64,000 bases of DNA from Mycolicibacterium malmesburyense (GCF_001050015.1 NZ_CVTB01000033.1:35329-99328); one strand, 5' to 3'. Counted from the first letter of the stretch, positions 46,642-58,818 are shown. Numbers and translations are program-made. Notes: generated by a model from the letters alone, not told the origin.

Positions 46642-47453
46642 GACAGATGGAACTCGTCGACCGCGATGGATACTCCCTCGGCGATGCCCTCGATGATGAT
46701 GTCGGAGCCTCGCGCACCCTGCGCGGTCGGCGCCAGCCCGAACGGCAGCTTCTGACCGGGCAGTATCGCGGTGAAGGCGGCCAGCACGGCGTTCAACTTG
46801 TCTTCGGGCACCTCCTGGTCGGCGGTGCCGGGGCCGGTCAACACGCCGGTCGCCGTCATCACCAGCGTCGTCTGGTCCGGCCCGGCCATCTCGAGGTCCA
46901 CCGCGATGCTCACCCTGTCGTGGAAGTCGGCCTTGGCGGGCGTTCCGGTGAACACCACGCCCTTGTTACTCGAGATACCCGATTCCGTGGTGCCGCCCGT
47001 GGCGTCGTTGCTTTCCCGCGTCGGGGCCTCGACCAGCAGGTCCGGGATGTCCATGTACCGGCCCAGATGCGTCGAATCGACGATGATGCGGCTCTCGACC
47101 TTGCCGACCCGCAGCCTGTCGTCCGGCCCGATCAGCCACGAATCGCCGGGCAGTTCGATGTCGTGCAGCGTCGTCTCCAGCGATGCCTTGCCCACCACCC
47201 GGTTCGCCACGCCGTTGGCCCTGATCTCCACCTCGTCGTAGCGGTGGTCCCTCGCCTGGGTGGCGAACGGGAAGCCCAGGATCGCCACCGACGGGTCGTG
47301 CTGCAGGTCAGCGGCGGCTCGCACACTCCTGGCCAGGCGGTATTCGGCGTAGATCGCCGCCCCGAAATCGGCTCCGACGGCGCCGACGACCACCGCCAGC
47401 ACCGTCGCCAACACCCCGATCAGCAGCTTGCGCACCCGCACATTCTGGCCCAC
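46638..47453 (-). CDS. lmeA: LmeA, DUF2993 lipomannan elongation factor
   Basis: A 271-residue periplasmic phospholipid-binding DUF2993 protein homologous to Rv0817c/LmeA, needed for mannan chain elongation of lipomannan and lipoarabinomannan in mycobacteria. An uncleaved or signal-type helix (KLLIGVLATVLAVVVGAVGADFG) is followed by the DUF2993 body (VEIRANGVANRVVGKASLETTL, IIIEGIAEGVSI). GTG 47453 or 47441 may be the start; both keep the signal. Its stop overlaps the thioredoxin start (ATGA), so envelope and redox genes are coupled. It is divergent from glnR, with a TAGCGT -10-like box on this strand upstream. Confidence 0.9.
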   Translation of the reverse strand: MGQNVRVRKLLIGVLATVLAVVVGAVGADFGAAIYAEYRLARSVRAAADLQHDPSVAILGFPFATQARDHRYDEVEIRANGVANRVVGKASLETTLHDIELPGDSWLIGPDDRLRVGKVESRIIVDSTHLGRYMDIPDLLVEAPTRESNDATGGTTESGISSNKGVVFTGTPAKADFHDRVSIAVDLEMAGPDQTTLVMTATGVLTGPGTADQEVPEDKLNAVLAAFTAILPGQKLPFGLAPTAQGARGSDIIIEGIAEGVSIAVDEFHLS

Positions 47454-47614
47454 CGGGAGACCGGTCGTTCCGTTCGGCGCAGCTGTGCGGCGCGTTGCAC
47501 GCTATCGTTAGAAAACCATCGGCCCGGTAACGGGCATATGTCGAGCATGAATCTGGGAAGTCACCGACCGACAAAGATGTCCAGGCGAGGTCCCTATGGC
47601 TGTTGGAGGGCCAG

Positions 47615-49290
<1,676 letters not shown>

Positions 49291-49302
49291 CTGGGAAACC
49301 AC

Positions 49303-49338
49303 GGTGAACTAACTGAACGTGTTCACCGGGCGTTCACC
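49303..49338 (+). promoter_or_regulatory. Phosphate-starvation operator upstream of pstS
   Basis: GTTCACC at 49321-49327 and 49332-49338 are direct repeats 11 bases apart, the actinobacterial PHO-box layout. An upstream inverted copy GGTGAAC (49303-49309) pairs with the first. TACGTT at 49370-49375 is a fitting -10 for a transcript starting near 49382. RegX3 is the expected binding protein in mycobacteria, by family knowledge. Confidence 0.65.
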
Positions 49339-49415
49339 TGTCATCCGCGAACCGTCCACCGGCGACGCATACGTTGCCAGGGAATTCAAAGCCGCCCGAC
49401 TCGAAAGTGGGATTC

Positions 49416-50549
49416 GTGAAGCTCAACCTTGGCAAGACGCCCGGCAACCCGCTGGTGACCACGTTCTCGGTGGCCGCGATCGCGGCGCTGACCCTCTCCG
49501 CGTGCGGCAGCGACAACAACGCGGGCACGACCGCGACCACGGGCGGCAACGGCGCGGCGGCGTCCGCGGAATGCGGCGGCAAGAACTCCGTGACGGCCGA
49601 GGGTTCGACGGCCCAGCAGAACGCGATCGCCGAGTTCAACAAGGTCTGGGGCCAGCAGTGCGAGGGCAAGAACCTGTCGTACAACCCCACCGGGTCGGGT
49701 GCGGGCCGCGAGCAGTTCATCGCCGGCCAGGTCGACTTCGCCGGATCCGATTCGGCGCTGTCGGGACAGCAGATCGAGCAGGCCGCGCAGCGGTGCGACG
49801 GCAACCCGGCATGGAACCTCCCGCTGGTCTTCGGGCCGGTCGCGTTGGCCTACAACGTCGAGGGCGTCGACACGCTGGTGCTCAACGCCGATCTGCTGGC
49901 CAAGATCTTCCAGGGACAGATCACCAAGTGGAACGATCCCGCGATCGCGGCGCTCAACGCCGGAACCAACCTGCCCGACAGCGACATCACGCCGATCTAC
50001 CGGTCGGACTCTTCGGGTACCACCGACAACTTCCAGAAGTACCTTGCCGCAGCGGCGCCTCAGAGCTGGACCAAGGGCGACGGCAGCGAATTTCAGGGCG
50101 GCGCCGGCGAGGGCGCCCAGAAGTCGGCGGGCGTCGTGCAGGCCGTGCAGGCCACCGGCGGTTCGATCGGCTACGTGGAGAAGGGTTTCGCCGAACAGGC
50201 CGGTGTGCCGTTCGCCCAAATCGACAGTGGCGCAGGCCCAGTCGAGTTGACCGACGAGTCGGCCAGCAAGGCGATCGACGCCGCGACGTTCGCCGCCGGA
50301 GGCAATGACCTGACGCTGGACCTGAACTCGCTGTACGGGACCAAAGAGCCCGGGGCCTATCCGTTGGTGCTCGCCACGTATGAGATCGTGTGCTCGAAAG
50401 GCTACGACCCCGATACCGCGGCAGCGGTGAAGTCGTTCCTGACCATCGCCGCGAACGACGGTCAGCAGGACCTTTCGCCGGCGGGCTATGTGCCGCTCCC
50501 GGACCGCTTCAAGGAACGACTCCTGACGTCCATCGACGCGATTGCCTAG
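49416..50549 (+). CDS. pstS: Phosphate-binding lipoprotein PstS
   Basis: The high-affinity phosphate receptor of the PstSCAB importer, anchored outside the membrane. The 377-residue precursor has a signal with lipobox TLSACG (Cys about residue 28). Phosphate-loop motifs follow: VTAEGSTAQQNA (about 55), DFAGSDSALS (about 108) and YRSDSSGTTDNFQKY (about 200). GTG 49416 with AAGTGGGA upstream is chosen because it gives VKLNLGKTPG then the hydrophobic core. It is first in the pstSCAB operon and has the operator upstream. Confidence 0.95.
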   Translation: MKLNLGKTPGNPLVTTFSVAAIAALTLSACGSDNNAGTTATTGGNGAAASAECGGKNSVTAEGSTAQQNAIAEFNKVWGQQCEGKNLSYNPTGSGAGREQFIAGQVDFAGSDSALSGQQIEQAAQRCDGNPAWNLPLVFGPVALAYNVEGVDTLVLNADLLAKIFQGQITKWNDPAIAALNAGTNLPDSDITPIYRSDSSGTTDNFQKYLAAAAPQSWTKGDGSEFQGGAGEGAQKSAGVVQAVQATGGSIGYVEKGFAEQAGVPFAQIDSGAGPVELTDESASKAIDAATFAAGGNDLTLDLNSLYGTKEPGAYPLVLATYEIVCSKGYDPDTAAAVKSFLTIAANDGQQDLSPAGYVPLPDRFKERLLTSIDAIA

Positions 50550-50597
50550 TTTCGTGGCGCGCCGGTGCGGATACGGTGAGGATGGGTCCTGGGACCG

Positions 50598-51641
50598 ATG
50601 ACCGATAGGCTCGAAGTGACAATCCCCAATCCGTCCGACGCGGGATCGGGTGAAGCGCTCGCTTCACCCTTTCCCGAGCCGACTCCGATCTCCACCAACC
50701 CGTCGAGGAACGCCAAAGAGCGTGTCGGCGACCGCATCTTCCGCGGGTTGGCGCAGGGCTCGGGTGCCCTGATCGTCGCGCTGATCGCGGCGATCGGCGC
50801 GTTCCTGCTGTGGCGGGCGATTCCGGCGCTCGCACGCAACCAGGAGAACTTCTTCCTCTACGGCGGCACCTGGAAGACCACCGACACGTCGGCGATGCAC
50901 TTCGGCATCCTCGACCTGCTGCAGGTGACGGTGTTCGTGTCGGTCTTCGCGCTGATCCTCGCGATGCCTGTGGCACTTGGGATCGCGATTTTTTTGACCC
51001 AGTACGCACCGCGGCGGGTCGCGGGCCCGTTGGCGTACATGGTCGATCTGCTGGCCGCGGTGCCGTCGATCATCTACGGGGTGTGGGGGCTGTACGTCCT
51101 GGCCCCGGTGCTGAAGCCGATTGCGTTGTGGCTGAACGAGAGCCTCGGTTGGCTCTTCCTTTTCAAGACCGGCACGGCATCGGTCGCGGGCGGCGGCACG
51201 ATCTTCACCGCCGGGATCGTGCTGGCGGTGATGATCCTGCCGATCATCACCGCCGTCACTCGCGAGGTGTTCATACAGACGCCGCGAGGTCAGATCGAGG
51301 CGGCGTTGGCACTGGGCGCCACCCGCTGGGAGGTCGTGCGCACGACCGTCATGCCGTTCGGCATGTCCGGTTACATCAGCGGTGCGATGCTCGGCCTCGG
51401 CCGCGCGCTGGGTGAGACGATTGCGCTGCTGATCATCCTGCGCGGTACGCAGCAGGCGTTCGGGTGGTCGCTGTTCGACGGCGGCTACACCTTTGCAAGC
51501 CTGATCGCCGCTACGGCAAGCGAATTCAACGACCAGTACAAGGCGGGCGCCTACATCGCGGCCGGCCTCGTGCTGTTCATCCTGACGTTCGTGGTGAACT
51601 CGCTGGCGCGGGCCGCGGTGGCCGGGAAGGCGCAGAAATGA
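50598..51641 (+). CDS. pstC: Phosphate ABC permease PstC
   Basis: A 347-residue integral membrane subunit of the phosphate importer with six helices. The EAA loop reads [20 protein letters not shown] (about residue 235), as in PstC. The N-terminus has a long polar extension before the first helix ([24 protein letters not shown]). ATG 50598 is the likely start; a GTG at 50616 is an alternative. The stop overlaps the pstA start (ATGA). It lies 48 bases after pstS with no terminator seen between. Confidence 0.94.
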   Translation: MTDRLEVTIPNPSDAGSGEALASPFPEPTPISTNPSRNAKERVGDRIFRGLAQGSGALIVALIAAIGAFLLWRAIPALARNQENFFLYGGTWKTTDTSAMHFGILDLLQVTVFVSVFALILAMPVALGIAIFLTQYAPRRVAGPLAYMVDLLAAVPSIIYGVWGLYVLAPVLKPIALWLNESLGWLFLFKTGTASVAGGGTIFTAGIVLAVMILPIITAVTREVFIQTPRGQIEAALALGATRWEVVRTTVMPFGMSGYISGAMLGLGRALGETIALLIILRGTQQAFGWSLFDGGYTFASLIAATASEFNDQYKAGAYIAAGLVLFILTFVVNSLARAAVAGKAQK

Positions 51642-52552
51642 CCTCGACGCTCGACCGCCCCGTCAAGGCGACCACGTTTCAGGGGGTGAGCCTTCGCCGC
51701 AAGGTCACCAACAACGTCGCGACGGTGATGGTCACGCTCAGCGTCCTGGTCGCCCTGGTGCCGCTGCTGTGGGTGCTGTACTCGGTGGTCGCCAAGGGAT
51801 TCAAGGTTCTCACCTCGCCGGGGTGGTTCTGGAACTCGCAGGCGGGTATGACGGCGTTTCAGGCCGGCGGCGGCGCGTACCACGCGATCGTGGGCACGCT
51901 GCTACAAGGCCTGGTGTGTGCTGCCATCTCGATCCCGATCGGCGTGTTCGTCGGGATCTACCTCGTCGAGTACGGTGGCGGAACGCGTTTCGGCAAGATC
52001 ACGACGTTCATGGTCGACATCCTCACCGGCGTGCCGTCGATCGTCGCCGCGCTGTTCATCTACGCATTGTGGGTTGCGACGTTCGGGTTCCCGCGGTCGG
52101 GTTTAGCGGTGTCGCTGTCGCTGGTGTTGTTGATGATCCCGGTCATCGTGCGCGCCACCGAGGAGATGCTGCGCATCGTCCCGATGGATCTGCGGGAAGC
52201 CAGTTACGCGCTCGGTGTGCCGAAATGGAAAACCATTGTGCGCATCGTGATCCCGACTGCGTTGTCCGGCATTGTCACCGGGATCATGTTGGCGTTGGCG
52301 CGTGTCATGGGCGAGACGGCGCCGCTGCTGGTGCTGGTCGGCTACTCACAGGCGATGAACTTCGACATGTTCGACGGGTTCATGGGCTCGCTGCCGGGCA
52401 TGATGTACGACCAGACCTCGGCGGGTGCGGGCGCGAATCCCGTTCCCACCGACCGGTTGTGGGGCGCAGCCCTGACCCTGATCCTGCTGATCGCCGCGCT
52501 CAACGTCGGGGCGAGGTTCCTCGCGAAGATATTCGCCCCCAAGAAGGTTTAG
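51638..52552 (+). CDS. pstA: Phosphate ABC permease PstA
   Basis: A 304-residue second permease subunit of the phosphate importer, with six helices and the EAA loop [20 protein letters not shown] (about residue 187). [21 protein letters not shown] matches PstA. ATG 51638 overlaps the pstC stop (ATGA). It ends 9 bases before pstB, whose Shine-Dalgarno AGGAG overlaps the pstA stop. It acts in the cytoplasmic membrane with PstC and PstB. Confidence 0.95.
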   Translation: MTSTLDRPVKATTFQGVSLRRKVTNNVATVMVTLSVLVALVPLLWVLYSVVAKGFKVLTSPGWFWNSQAGMTAFQAGGGAYHAIVGTLLQGLVCAAISIPIGVFVGIYLVEYGGGTRFGKITTFMVDILTGVPSIVAALFIYALWVATFGFPRSGLAVSLSLVLLMIPVIVRATEEMLRIVPMDLREASYALGVPKWKTIVRIVIPTALSGIVTGIMLALARVMGETAPLLVLVGYSQAMNFDMFDGFMGSLPGMMYDQTSAGAGANPVPTDRLWGAALTLILLIAALNVGARFLAKIFAPKKV

Positions 52553-52561
52553 GAGATTTCG

Positions 52562-53338
<777 letters not shown>

Positions 53339-53356
53339 GGTTTCGCTTCCGCAGGT

Positions 53357-54025
53357 TCAGCGCGGGGCAGGGATGTCCTCTTCGGCGGGGTGCTTGCCGG
53401 TGACCTGGAAGATCACCCGGCGGGCGACCTCGACGGCGTGATCGGCGAAGCGTTCGTAGAAGCGGCCCAGCAGGGTCACGTCGACCGCGGCGGCCACGCC
53501 ATGCTTCCACTCCTTGTCCATCAGCACGGTGAACAGGTGTCGGTGCAGGTCGTCCATCGCGTCGTCTTCTTCGCTGATCCGGGCGGCCTTCTCCGGATCG
53601 CGGGTCACCAGCACCTCCTGGGCGCTGTTACCGAGTTCGACTGCGAGGCGGCCCATTTCGGCGAAGTAGCCGTTGACTTCTTCGGGTAGTGCATGCTGGG
53701 GATGGCGGCGCCGCGCGATCTTGGCGACGTGCAGCGCGAGCGCGCCCATCCGGTCGACATCGGCGACGATCTGGATCGAGCTGACGATGGCCCGCAGGTC
53801 GCCCGCCACCGGCGCCTGCAGGGCGAGCAGGACGAACGCCGCCTCCTCGGCCCGTGCGCTCATCGCGGCGATTTGTTCGTGGTCGGTGATGACCTGTTCG
53901 GCCAGCACCAGATCGGCTTGCAGCAGGGCCTGGGTCGCGCGTTCCATCGCCGCGCCGGCCAGCCCGCACATCTCGCCGAGCTGGGTGGTCAAGGCCTCCA
54001 ACTGCTCGTGATACGCAGTACGCAT
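53357..54025 (-). CDS. phoY2: PhoU-family phosphate regulator (PhoY2-like)
   Basis: A 222-residue all-helical protein with two PhoU repeats, the metal-binding E/D motifs in [14 protein letters not shown] and [15 protein letters not shown] at the C-terminus. It signals phosphate status from the Pst transporter to the SenX3-RegX3 system. It corresponds to Rv0821c. ATG 54025 is the start. Upstream is a GTTCAC direct repeat (54072-54088) like that at pstS, so both are probably in one phosphate regulon. It is convergent with pstB. Confidence 0.93.
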   Translation of the reverse strand: MRTAYHEQLEALTTQLGEMCGLAGAAMERATQALLQADLVLAEQVITDHEQIAAMSARAEEAAFVLLALQAPVAGDLRAIVSSIQIVADVDRMGALALHVAKIARRRHPQHALPEEVNGYFAEMGRLAVELGNSAQEVLVTRDPEKAARISEEDDAMDDLHRHLFTVLMDKEWKHGVAAAVDVTLLGRFYERFADHAVEVARRVIFQVTGKHPAEEDIPAPR

Positions 54026-54071
54026 GACTCCACCCTACGGGCATCCCCGCGGAAACGGCATGAAGCGAGCG

Positions 54072-54088
54072 GTGAACGAAACGTGAAC
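54072..54088 (-). promoter_or_regulatory. Phosphate-starvation operator upstream of phoY2
   Basis: On the minus strand GTTCAC appears twice, at 54088-54083 and 54077-54072, 11 bases apart, the same layout as upstream of pstS. It lies about 50 bases before the phoY2 ATG. Confidence 0.6.
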
Positions 54089-54119
54089 CTCACCTGGCCA
54101 AACGCTGTGATCGGCGCGA

Positions 54120-56255
54120 TTACTCGCAGGTGACGTCGGCCGCGTTCGTGACCGAGAGGTCCTCCGGAAGCTCCGTCGGCGTACTCGTGGTTCCGCGCAC
54201 GACGTGCACCTGGACCGGAGAGCCGCTCGGCGACGGCGGGGTCACGTTGGCGAAGTCGCTGCCCAGCACGACGCGGACGGTGTCGCCCATCCCCGAGGTC
54301 CGCTCGATCTTGGCGTTGCCGAAGGAGGATGCCACCGTCGCCGCCGCCTCCTCGTTGCCCGGCGAGAAGAACACCGTCGTCGAGTCCAGCGGGCCCGGGT
54401 AGTCGTCGGGAGACGTGACGTTGAAACCGTGCGTCTGCAGCTCGCTGGCGGCCGAGGCGGCGAGGCCGTTCTCACCGGTGGAATTCGAGACCTGAACCGT
54501 GATGTCCGCGGGATCGGTGGTGATCGCGTCCACGAGCTCCCCCGAGGGGGCGGAGTCGTGGGTGGGCGCGGCCGATTCGGGTTGGGCGCTGACCGACGAC
54601 TCCGGTGTACCCGGCACCGGCGTGTTATCGGGGTTCTTCTCCTCGGGCAGCGGATCGTCGTTGATGATCGCGTCGAAGATGGCCCGGGTGTCGTCCTCGC
54701 GCAGATGCTCGTTGCCGTACTCGTCCATGTAACCCGTCGTCGGCACGGTAAGGAAGGTGATCCGCCCCGCCGTGATGCCCTGGATCGACTGGCCGAGCGT
54801 CACGAGGTCCTTGGTGTCCATGTTGTCGACGTAGCTGTCGTTGATGAACATGTTCACCACGTTGTTGAGCTTCGACAGCGAGAAGAACACCTCTTTGGAG
54901 ATCATCGAGCGCATCAGCGACGACAGAAACAGCTGCTGGCGTTTGATGCGACCGTAGTCGCCGTTGGTCTCGGTGGTCACCTGCCGCGCGCGCACGTACT
55001 GAAGTGCCGTGTGCCCGTTGACGATCTGCCGGCCGGCGTTGGGCAACACCGTGCCGAGCTCGTAATCCTCCAGCGGGGTGGTGCTACACACCTCGACGCC
55101 GCCGAGCGCATCGACCATCTTCGAGAAACCGGCGAAATCGACTGCCATGAACCGGTTTATCGAAAGGCCGGACATCTTCTGAATGACCTTGACCAGGCAC
55201 TTGGGGCCGCCGACGGCGTAGGCCGAGTTCAGCTTGTACTCGGTGTACACCTCCTCGGCCCCGTACATCGGCGAATCGGGATCGGTGATCGGCCCGTAAT
55301 TGCCGGTCTGCGGATCCCACGGCTCGCACTTCATCGGTTCGATGGCGAGATCGCGGGGGAACGACACGGCGACCACGCGTTCGCGGTTCGCGGGGATGTT
55401 GACCAGCATCACGGTGTCCGACCGCGCGCCTGCGGCGTCGTCAGTGGTGCCCGCGCCCACTTCGCTGTTGGCGCCGATCCGGCTGTCGACGCCGACGATC
55501 AGGAAGTTCTCGTCGCCGAACTGCGCGTTGGGGTCGAGGATGTCTCGGGAGTCGGGATCCAGCGCCGAGATCCGATTCAGCATGTTGTTCTTCGCCGACT
55601 GCCACTGCCACGCCCCGCCGGTCATCGCGAGCGCGAGCACGGCGATCAGTGCGGCGACCGCGCGTCCGGCGATCAGCGTCCTGCGGCGACGGCGGCGGGA
55701 TGGGGTTCGGGTGCGCACGACGGTCGAGTGCGCCGCGGGTACCCGGCTCGGCCTGCGGGTGAGCGTCAGGTCGGGCAGTTCCGGGTCGGCGTGCGCGACC
55801 GGGAGGACCTCGGTGTCGAAGTCGCCGTCTCCGCCGTCGTCCGACATCTCCGGTTCGTACGGGAGTTCGTCCGCCGGTTCGTCCGGCATCGGCGGTTCGG
55901 CCGGCACCGCGGCGATGATCTCGGTGGGCGGTGCGGGTGGGGGCGACGGCGCGAGCGATTCGGGAGGATCCGGCTCGCGGCGGCGCCGACGGCGCGGCTG
56001 CGGTGGCACTCCGCCGTCGCCGGACAGTTTGGCGATCAGATCGGCGACGGTGACGCCGTCGGTGTGGTTTCCGGTGGGCCCGGCCTCGGCGGGTTCGGCG
56101 TCGGACGGTTCGGCCCCGGTGGACCGGCGAGAGAAGGTTGCGCGCTCCCAGGGAGCGGCGCCGGGCACCTGACGCTGGCTGCGGGTCAACCAGCGGTTGT
56201 CGTCCCCACCTGTGGAGTCGGGGGGGCCAGGAGTGGCGTTATCGCCGTCACTCAT
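54120..56255 (-). CDS. LytR-CpsA-Psr (LCP) ligase with LytR_C domain (Rv0822c-like)
   Basis: A 711-residue membrane protein that probably attaches glycopolymers such as arabinogalactan to peptidoglycan. An N-terminal cytosolic Pro/Asp-rich region of about 190 residues ends in RRRRRR, then one membrane helix (AVAALIAVLALAMTGGAW), then the extracellular LCP domain with ARSDTVMLVNI and VAVSFPRDLAI (the conserved Arg/Asp motifs) and AYAVGGPKC. A Ser/Pro linker leads to the C-terminal LytR_C domain (VQVSNSTGENGLAASAA). The long disordered cytosolic tail is unusual for LCP proteins in general but fits Rv0822c. ATG 56255 is the start. Confidence 0.92.
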   Translation of the reverse strand: MSDGDNATPGPPDSTGGDDNRWLTRSQRQVPGAAPWERATFSRRSTGAEPSDAEPAEAGPTGNHTDGVTVADLIAKLSGDGGVPPQPRRRRRREPDPPESLAPSPPPAPPTEIIAAVPAEPPMPDEPADELPYEPEMSDDGGDGDFDTEVLPVAHADPELPDLTLTRRPSRVPAAHSTVVRTRTPSRRRRRRTLIAGRAVAALIAVLALAMTGGAWQWQSAKNNMLNRISALDPDSRDILDPNAQFGDENFLIVGVDSRIGANSEVGAGTTDDAAGARSDTVMLVNIPANRERVVAVSFPRDLAIEPMKCEPWDPQTGNYGPITDPDSPMYGAEEVYTEYKLNSAYAVGGPKCLVKVIQKMSGLSINRFMAVDFAGFSKMVDALGGVEVCSTTPLEDYELGTVLPNAGRQIVNGHTALQYVRARQVTTETNGDYGRIKRQQLFLSSLMRSMISKEVFFSLSKLNNVVNMFINDSYVDNMDTKDLVTLGQSIQGITAGRITFLTVPTTGYMDEYGNEHLREDDTRAIFDAIINDDPLPEEKNPDNTPVPGTPESSVSAQPESAAPTHDSAPSGELVDAITTDPADITVQVSNSTGENGLAASAASELQTHGFNVTSPDDYPGPLDSTTVFFSPGNEEAAATVASSFGNAKIERTSGMGDTVRVVLGSDFANVTPPSPSGSPVQVHVVRGTTSTPTELPEDLSVTNAADVTCE

Positions 56256-56410
56256 GTCCTAGCGGCCTCCGACCTTCGACGCGTGCAGTTCAGGGGCGAA
56301 CACGGCGCCGCGCGCCATTGCTACGGCACCTCGGGGTGACTCCGCGACGGGAGCGCAATGCAAACGAGACTCATATCGTACTGAGACATCCTGAGAGTTG
56401 TGATGTCAGA

Positions 56411-56432
56411 GTCGTCTCAGGACGGAGACGAC
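56411..56432. repeat. Inverted repeat between dus and LCP gene
   Basis: GTCGTCTC (56411-56418) and GAGACGAC (56425-56432) are perfect inverses around a 6-nt loop, 23 bases past the dus stop in the transcribed direction. It may terminate dus transcription or, with further GAGAC/GTCTC copies at 56382-56420, act as an operator for the LCP gene, whose minus-strand -10 (TACGAT) lies nearby. Confidence 0.5.
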
Positions 56433-56454
56433 TGGGAGACGGCTGCTAGACGGC

Positions 56455-57615
56455 CTAACCGCCGGAATGCATGACCTCCGCACCGGCCGGGACGGTGCAG
56501 TCGTCGGGATCGGCCAGCCAGCCCTCCGGCAGGGCGACCGAGGCCGCTGAGCCCTGGCGGCCGCGGGGACCGGTCGCGGCGTCGGGGAACGGCACGTCGG
56601 GGTCGAGCCTGCCGAGCAGCTCTTCGAGCTCGCCCAGGGACTTGACCAGCGCCAATGACCGCCGCAGGTCGGCGCCGGCGGGAAAGCCGTGCAGGTACCA
56701 GGCGACGTGCTTGCGGATGTCACGCATGCCCTTGTCCTCGCCGAAGTGGGCGGACAGCAGCTCGCCATGACGCAGCACGATCGACGCCACCTCGCCGAGC
56801 GTGGGCGGCGCCGGCGCGGGACTTCCCGTGAACGCTGCCGAGAGTTCGGCAAACAGCCAGGGCCTGCCGAGGCAGCCGCGACCGATGACCACACCGTCGC
56901 ACCCGGTGGCCGACATCATCGCCAACGCGTCGGAGGCCTCGAAGATGTCGCCGTTGCCCAGCACAGGCACGCCCGTCACGTGCTCCTTGAGTTCGGCGAT
57001 CCGGTCCCAGTCGGCCGTGCCGGAGTAGCGCTGGGCCGCGGTGCGGGCGTGCAGCGCCACCGCTGCGGCGCCCTCCTCGGCCGCGATCCGGCCGGCATCG
57101 AGATGGGTGCGGTGCTCGTCGTCGATGCCGACGCGGAACTTCACCGTCACGGGGATGCCGGTGCCCTCGGTCGCGCGCACCGCCGCCGCGACGATCTGTC
57201 CGAACAGCCGGCGCTTGTAGGGCAGGGCCGCGCCCCCTCCGCGCCGGGTGACCTTGGGCACCGGGCAGCCGAAATTCATGTCGATGTGATCGGCGAGACC
57301 CTCGTCGACGATCATTCTCGCCGCGGCGTAGGTGTTCTGCGGGTCCACCGAGTACAGCTGCAGCGAACGCGGGGTCTCATCGGGCGCGAACGTCACCATG
57401 TGCATGGTCCCCGGATGCCGCTCGACGAGGGCTCGCGCGGTGACCATCTCGCACACGTACAAGCCGCTGACCGTGCCCGCTTTCGCCAACTCGAGTTCGC
57501 GGCACAGGGTGCGGAACGCGACGTTGGTCACACCGGCCATCGGTGCCAGTACGACGGGGCTGCGAAGCCGGATCGGGCCGATCAGCAGTTCGCGCTCGTC
57601 GGCCAGGACCGTCAT
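56455..57615 (-). CDS. dus: tRNA-dihydrouridine synthase
   Basis: A flavin enzyme that reduces uridines in tRNA. The 386-residue TIM-barrel protein has the DusB-type motifs: VVLAPMAGVTNVAFR (about residue 21), the catalytic-loop MNFGCPVPKVTRRGGG (about 112-126, Cys as proton donor) and VLGNGDIF (about 216). The C-terminal helical RNA-binding part is present. ATG 57615 overlaps the desA1 stop (ATGA). It corresponds to Rv0823c. Confidence 0.94.
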   Translation of the reverse strand: MTVLADERELLIGPIRLRSPVVLAPMAGVTNVAFRTLCRELELAKAGTVSGLYVCEMVTARALVERHPGTMHMVTFAPDETPRSLQLYSVDPQNTYAAARMIVDEGLADHIDMNFGCPVPKVTRRGGGAALPYKRRLFGQIVAAAVRATEGTGIPVTVKFRVGIDDEHRTHLDAGRIAAEEGAAAVALHARTAAQRYSGTADWDRIAELKEHVTGVPVLGNGDIFEASDALAMMSATGCDGVVIGRGCLGRPWLFAELSAAFTGSPAPAPPTLGEVASIVLRHGELLSAHFGEDKGMRDIRKHVAWYLHGFPAGADLRRSLALVKSLGELEELLGRLDPDVPFPDAATGPRGRQGSAASVALPEGWLADPDDCTVPAGAEVMHSGG

Positions 57616-58610
57616 GACGACGAGGAGGCCAGGACCTTCTTCGCGGAGAGCTTCTCGGCCTTGCGTGCCTCGCGCTCGAGGCGACGCTGCTTGGATTCCT
57701 CGAACTTCTGCGAGGCCTCCTCCAGCTCCTCGACCAGCACACCGAGGTCGTCGCGCATGCGGGCAGCCTCGCCGGTGAAGTCTTCGCGTTCGAAGATCCG
57801 CCACTTCTTGAGCACCGGCATCACCACGTCGTCGAGGTGGATGCGGGGATCGTAGACGCCGCCGACGGCGATGATCACGGCCTTGCGGCGGAACTCCGGA
57901 ACCGTGTACCCGGGCATCTTGAAGTTGCGCAGCACGCGGTGCAGACAATGCATCGCCTGGTCGGGCGCGATCTCGAACCCGGCCTCACTGACGTCCCGGT
58001 AGAAGATCATGTGCAGGTTCTCGTCGGCCGAAACCCGGGCCAGCAACTGATCTGCGACGCTCTCGTTGCACGCCTTACCGGTGTTGCGGTGCGAGACACG
58101 GGTCGCCAACTCCTGGAAGGTCACGTAGATGACCGAGTCGAAAAGGCTCTCCGCGAAAAGGTCACCCTGCTGGTTCTGGCCGGGGGAGAAGCCGCGGGTG
58201 ACCTGCTCGACGCGCAGCTGCTCGAGCTGTACGGGGTCGACCGAACGGGTGACGACGAGGTAGTCGCGCAGCGCGATGCCGTGCCGGTTCTCCTCGGCCG
58301 TCCACCGGTTGACCCACTGGCCCCAGGCGCCGTCCATGCCCATGTTCATCGCGATCTCGCGGTGGTACGACGGCAGGTTGTCCTCGGTCAGCAGGTTCTG
58401 GATCATCGCCACCTGCGCGACTTCCGACAGTTGCGACTGCTCGGGATCCCAGTCCTGCCCGCCCAGTGCGTAATAGTTCTTACCGTCCGACCACGGGATG
58501 TAGTCGTGTGGATTCCAATCCTTACGCATCGACAAGTGCCGATTGAGGAGCTTCTCAACGACAGGTTCGAGCTCATGCAGCAGATGTAGGTCAGTCAAGT
58601 TCTCGTGCAT
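57612..58610 (-). CDS. desA1: Acyl-ACP desaturase DesA1
   Basis: A 332-residue soluble di-iron desaturase that introduces double bonds in fatty acyl chains for mycolic acid synthesis. The iron ligands are in WTAEENRHG (ExxH, about residue 110) and SADENLHM (about 196), with further Glu residues in EDNLPSYHRE. It is homologous to Rv0824c, essential in mycobacteria. ATG 58610 is preceded by AAGGAGA at 7 nt. The predicted transcript starts near 58667 within an inverted-repeat operator. The acidic and basic C-terminal tail (RLEREARKAEKLSAKK) is longer than in plant homologues. Confidence 0.96.
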   Translation of the reverse strand: MHENLTDLHLLHELEPVVEKLLNRHLSMRKDWNPHDYIPWSDGKNYYALGGQDWDPEQSQLSEVAQVAMIQNLLTEDNLPSYHREIAMNMGMDGAWGQWVNRWTAEENRHGIALRDYLVVTRSVDPVQLEQLRVEQVTRGFSPGQNQQGDLFAESLFDSVIYVTFQELATRVSHRNTGKACNESVADQLLARVSADENLHMIFYRDVSEAGFEIAPDQAMHCLHRVLRNFKMPGYTVPEFRRKAVIIAVGGVYDPRIHLDDVVMPVLKKWRIFEREDFTGEAARMRDDLGVLVEELEEASQKFEESKQRRLEREARKAEKLSAKKVLASSSS

Positions 58611-58641
58611 TGATGCTTCTCCTTCTCGCGTGCGAGAGCCC

Positions 58642-58668
58642 CAACCAGTTATCTGTACCCGTTGGTTG
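58642..58668 (-). promoter_or_regulatory. desA1 promoter/operator
   Basis: CAACCA (58642-58647) and TGGTTG (58663-58668) are perfect inverses spaced by 15 bases. The minus-strand -10 TATATT lies at 58679-58674, so the operator covers the predicted start. MadR, a TetR-type desaturase regulator, is a candidate binder, by family knowledge only. Confidence 0.45.
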
Positions 58669-58753
58669 CACTCAATATATCTGTGAACCCCGGTGACATT
58701 CAAGTTCCGGCAACCGTGTCACAACCGCACCATCAGACGCTCCTGTCGTTGTA

Positions 58754-58759
58754 GTATCC
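58754..58759 (+). promoter_or_regulatory. Probable -10 box of the first PASTA-like paralogue
   Basis: TAGTAT lies 59 bases before the TTG start and is preceded by TTG, resembling an extended -10. It diverges from the desA1 promoter 70 bases away. Confidence 0.4.
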
Positions 58760-58818
58760 CGTCGGGCAAACTCCTACGCCCGGAATTCGGCATCACGTGG
58801 AGATTCGGAGGACGGGCG

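Noticed and set aside
54204..56339. Open frame of about 700 codons on the plus strand opposite the LCP gene
   Set aside because: High-GC antisense shadow: its composition is Arg/Gly/His-rich with no domain, whereas the minus strand encodes a complete LCP protein with signature motifs.
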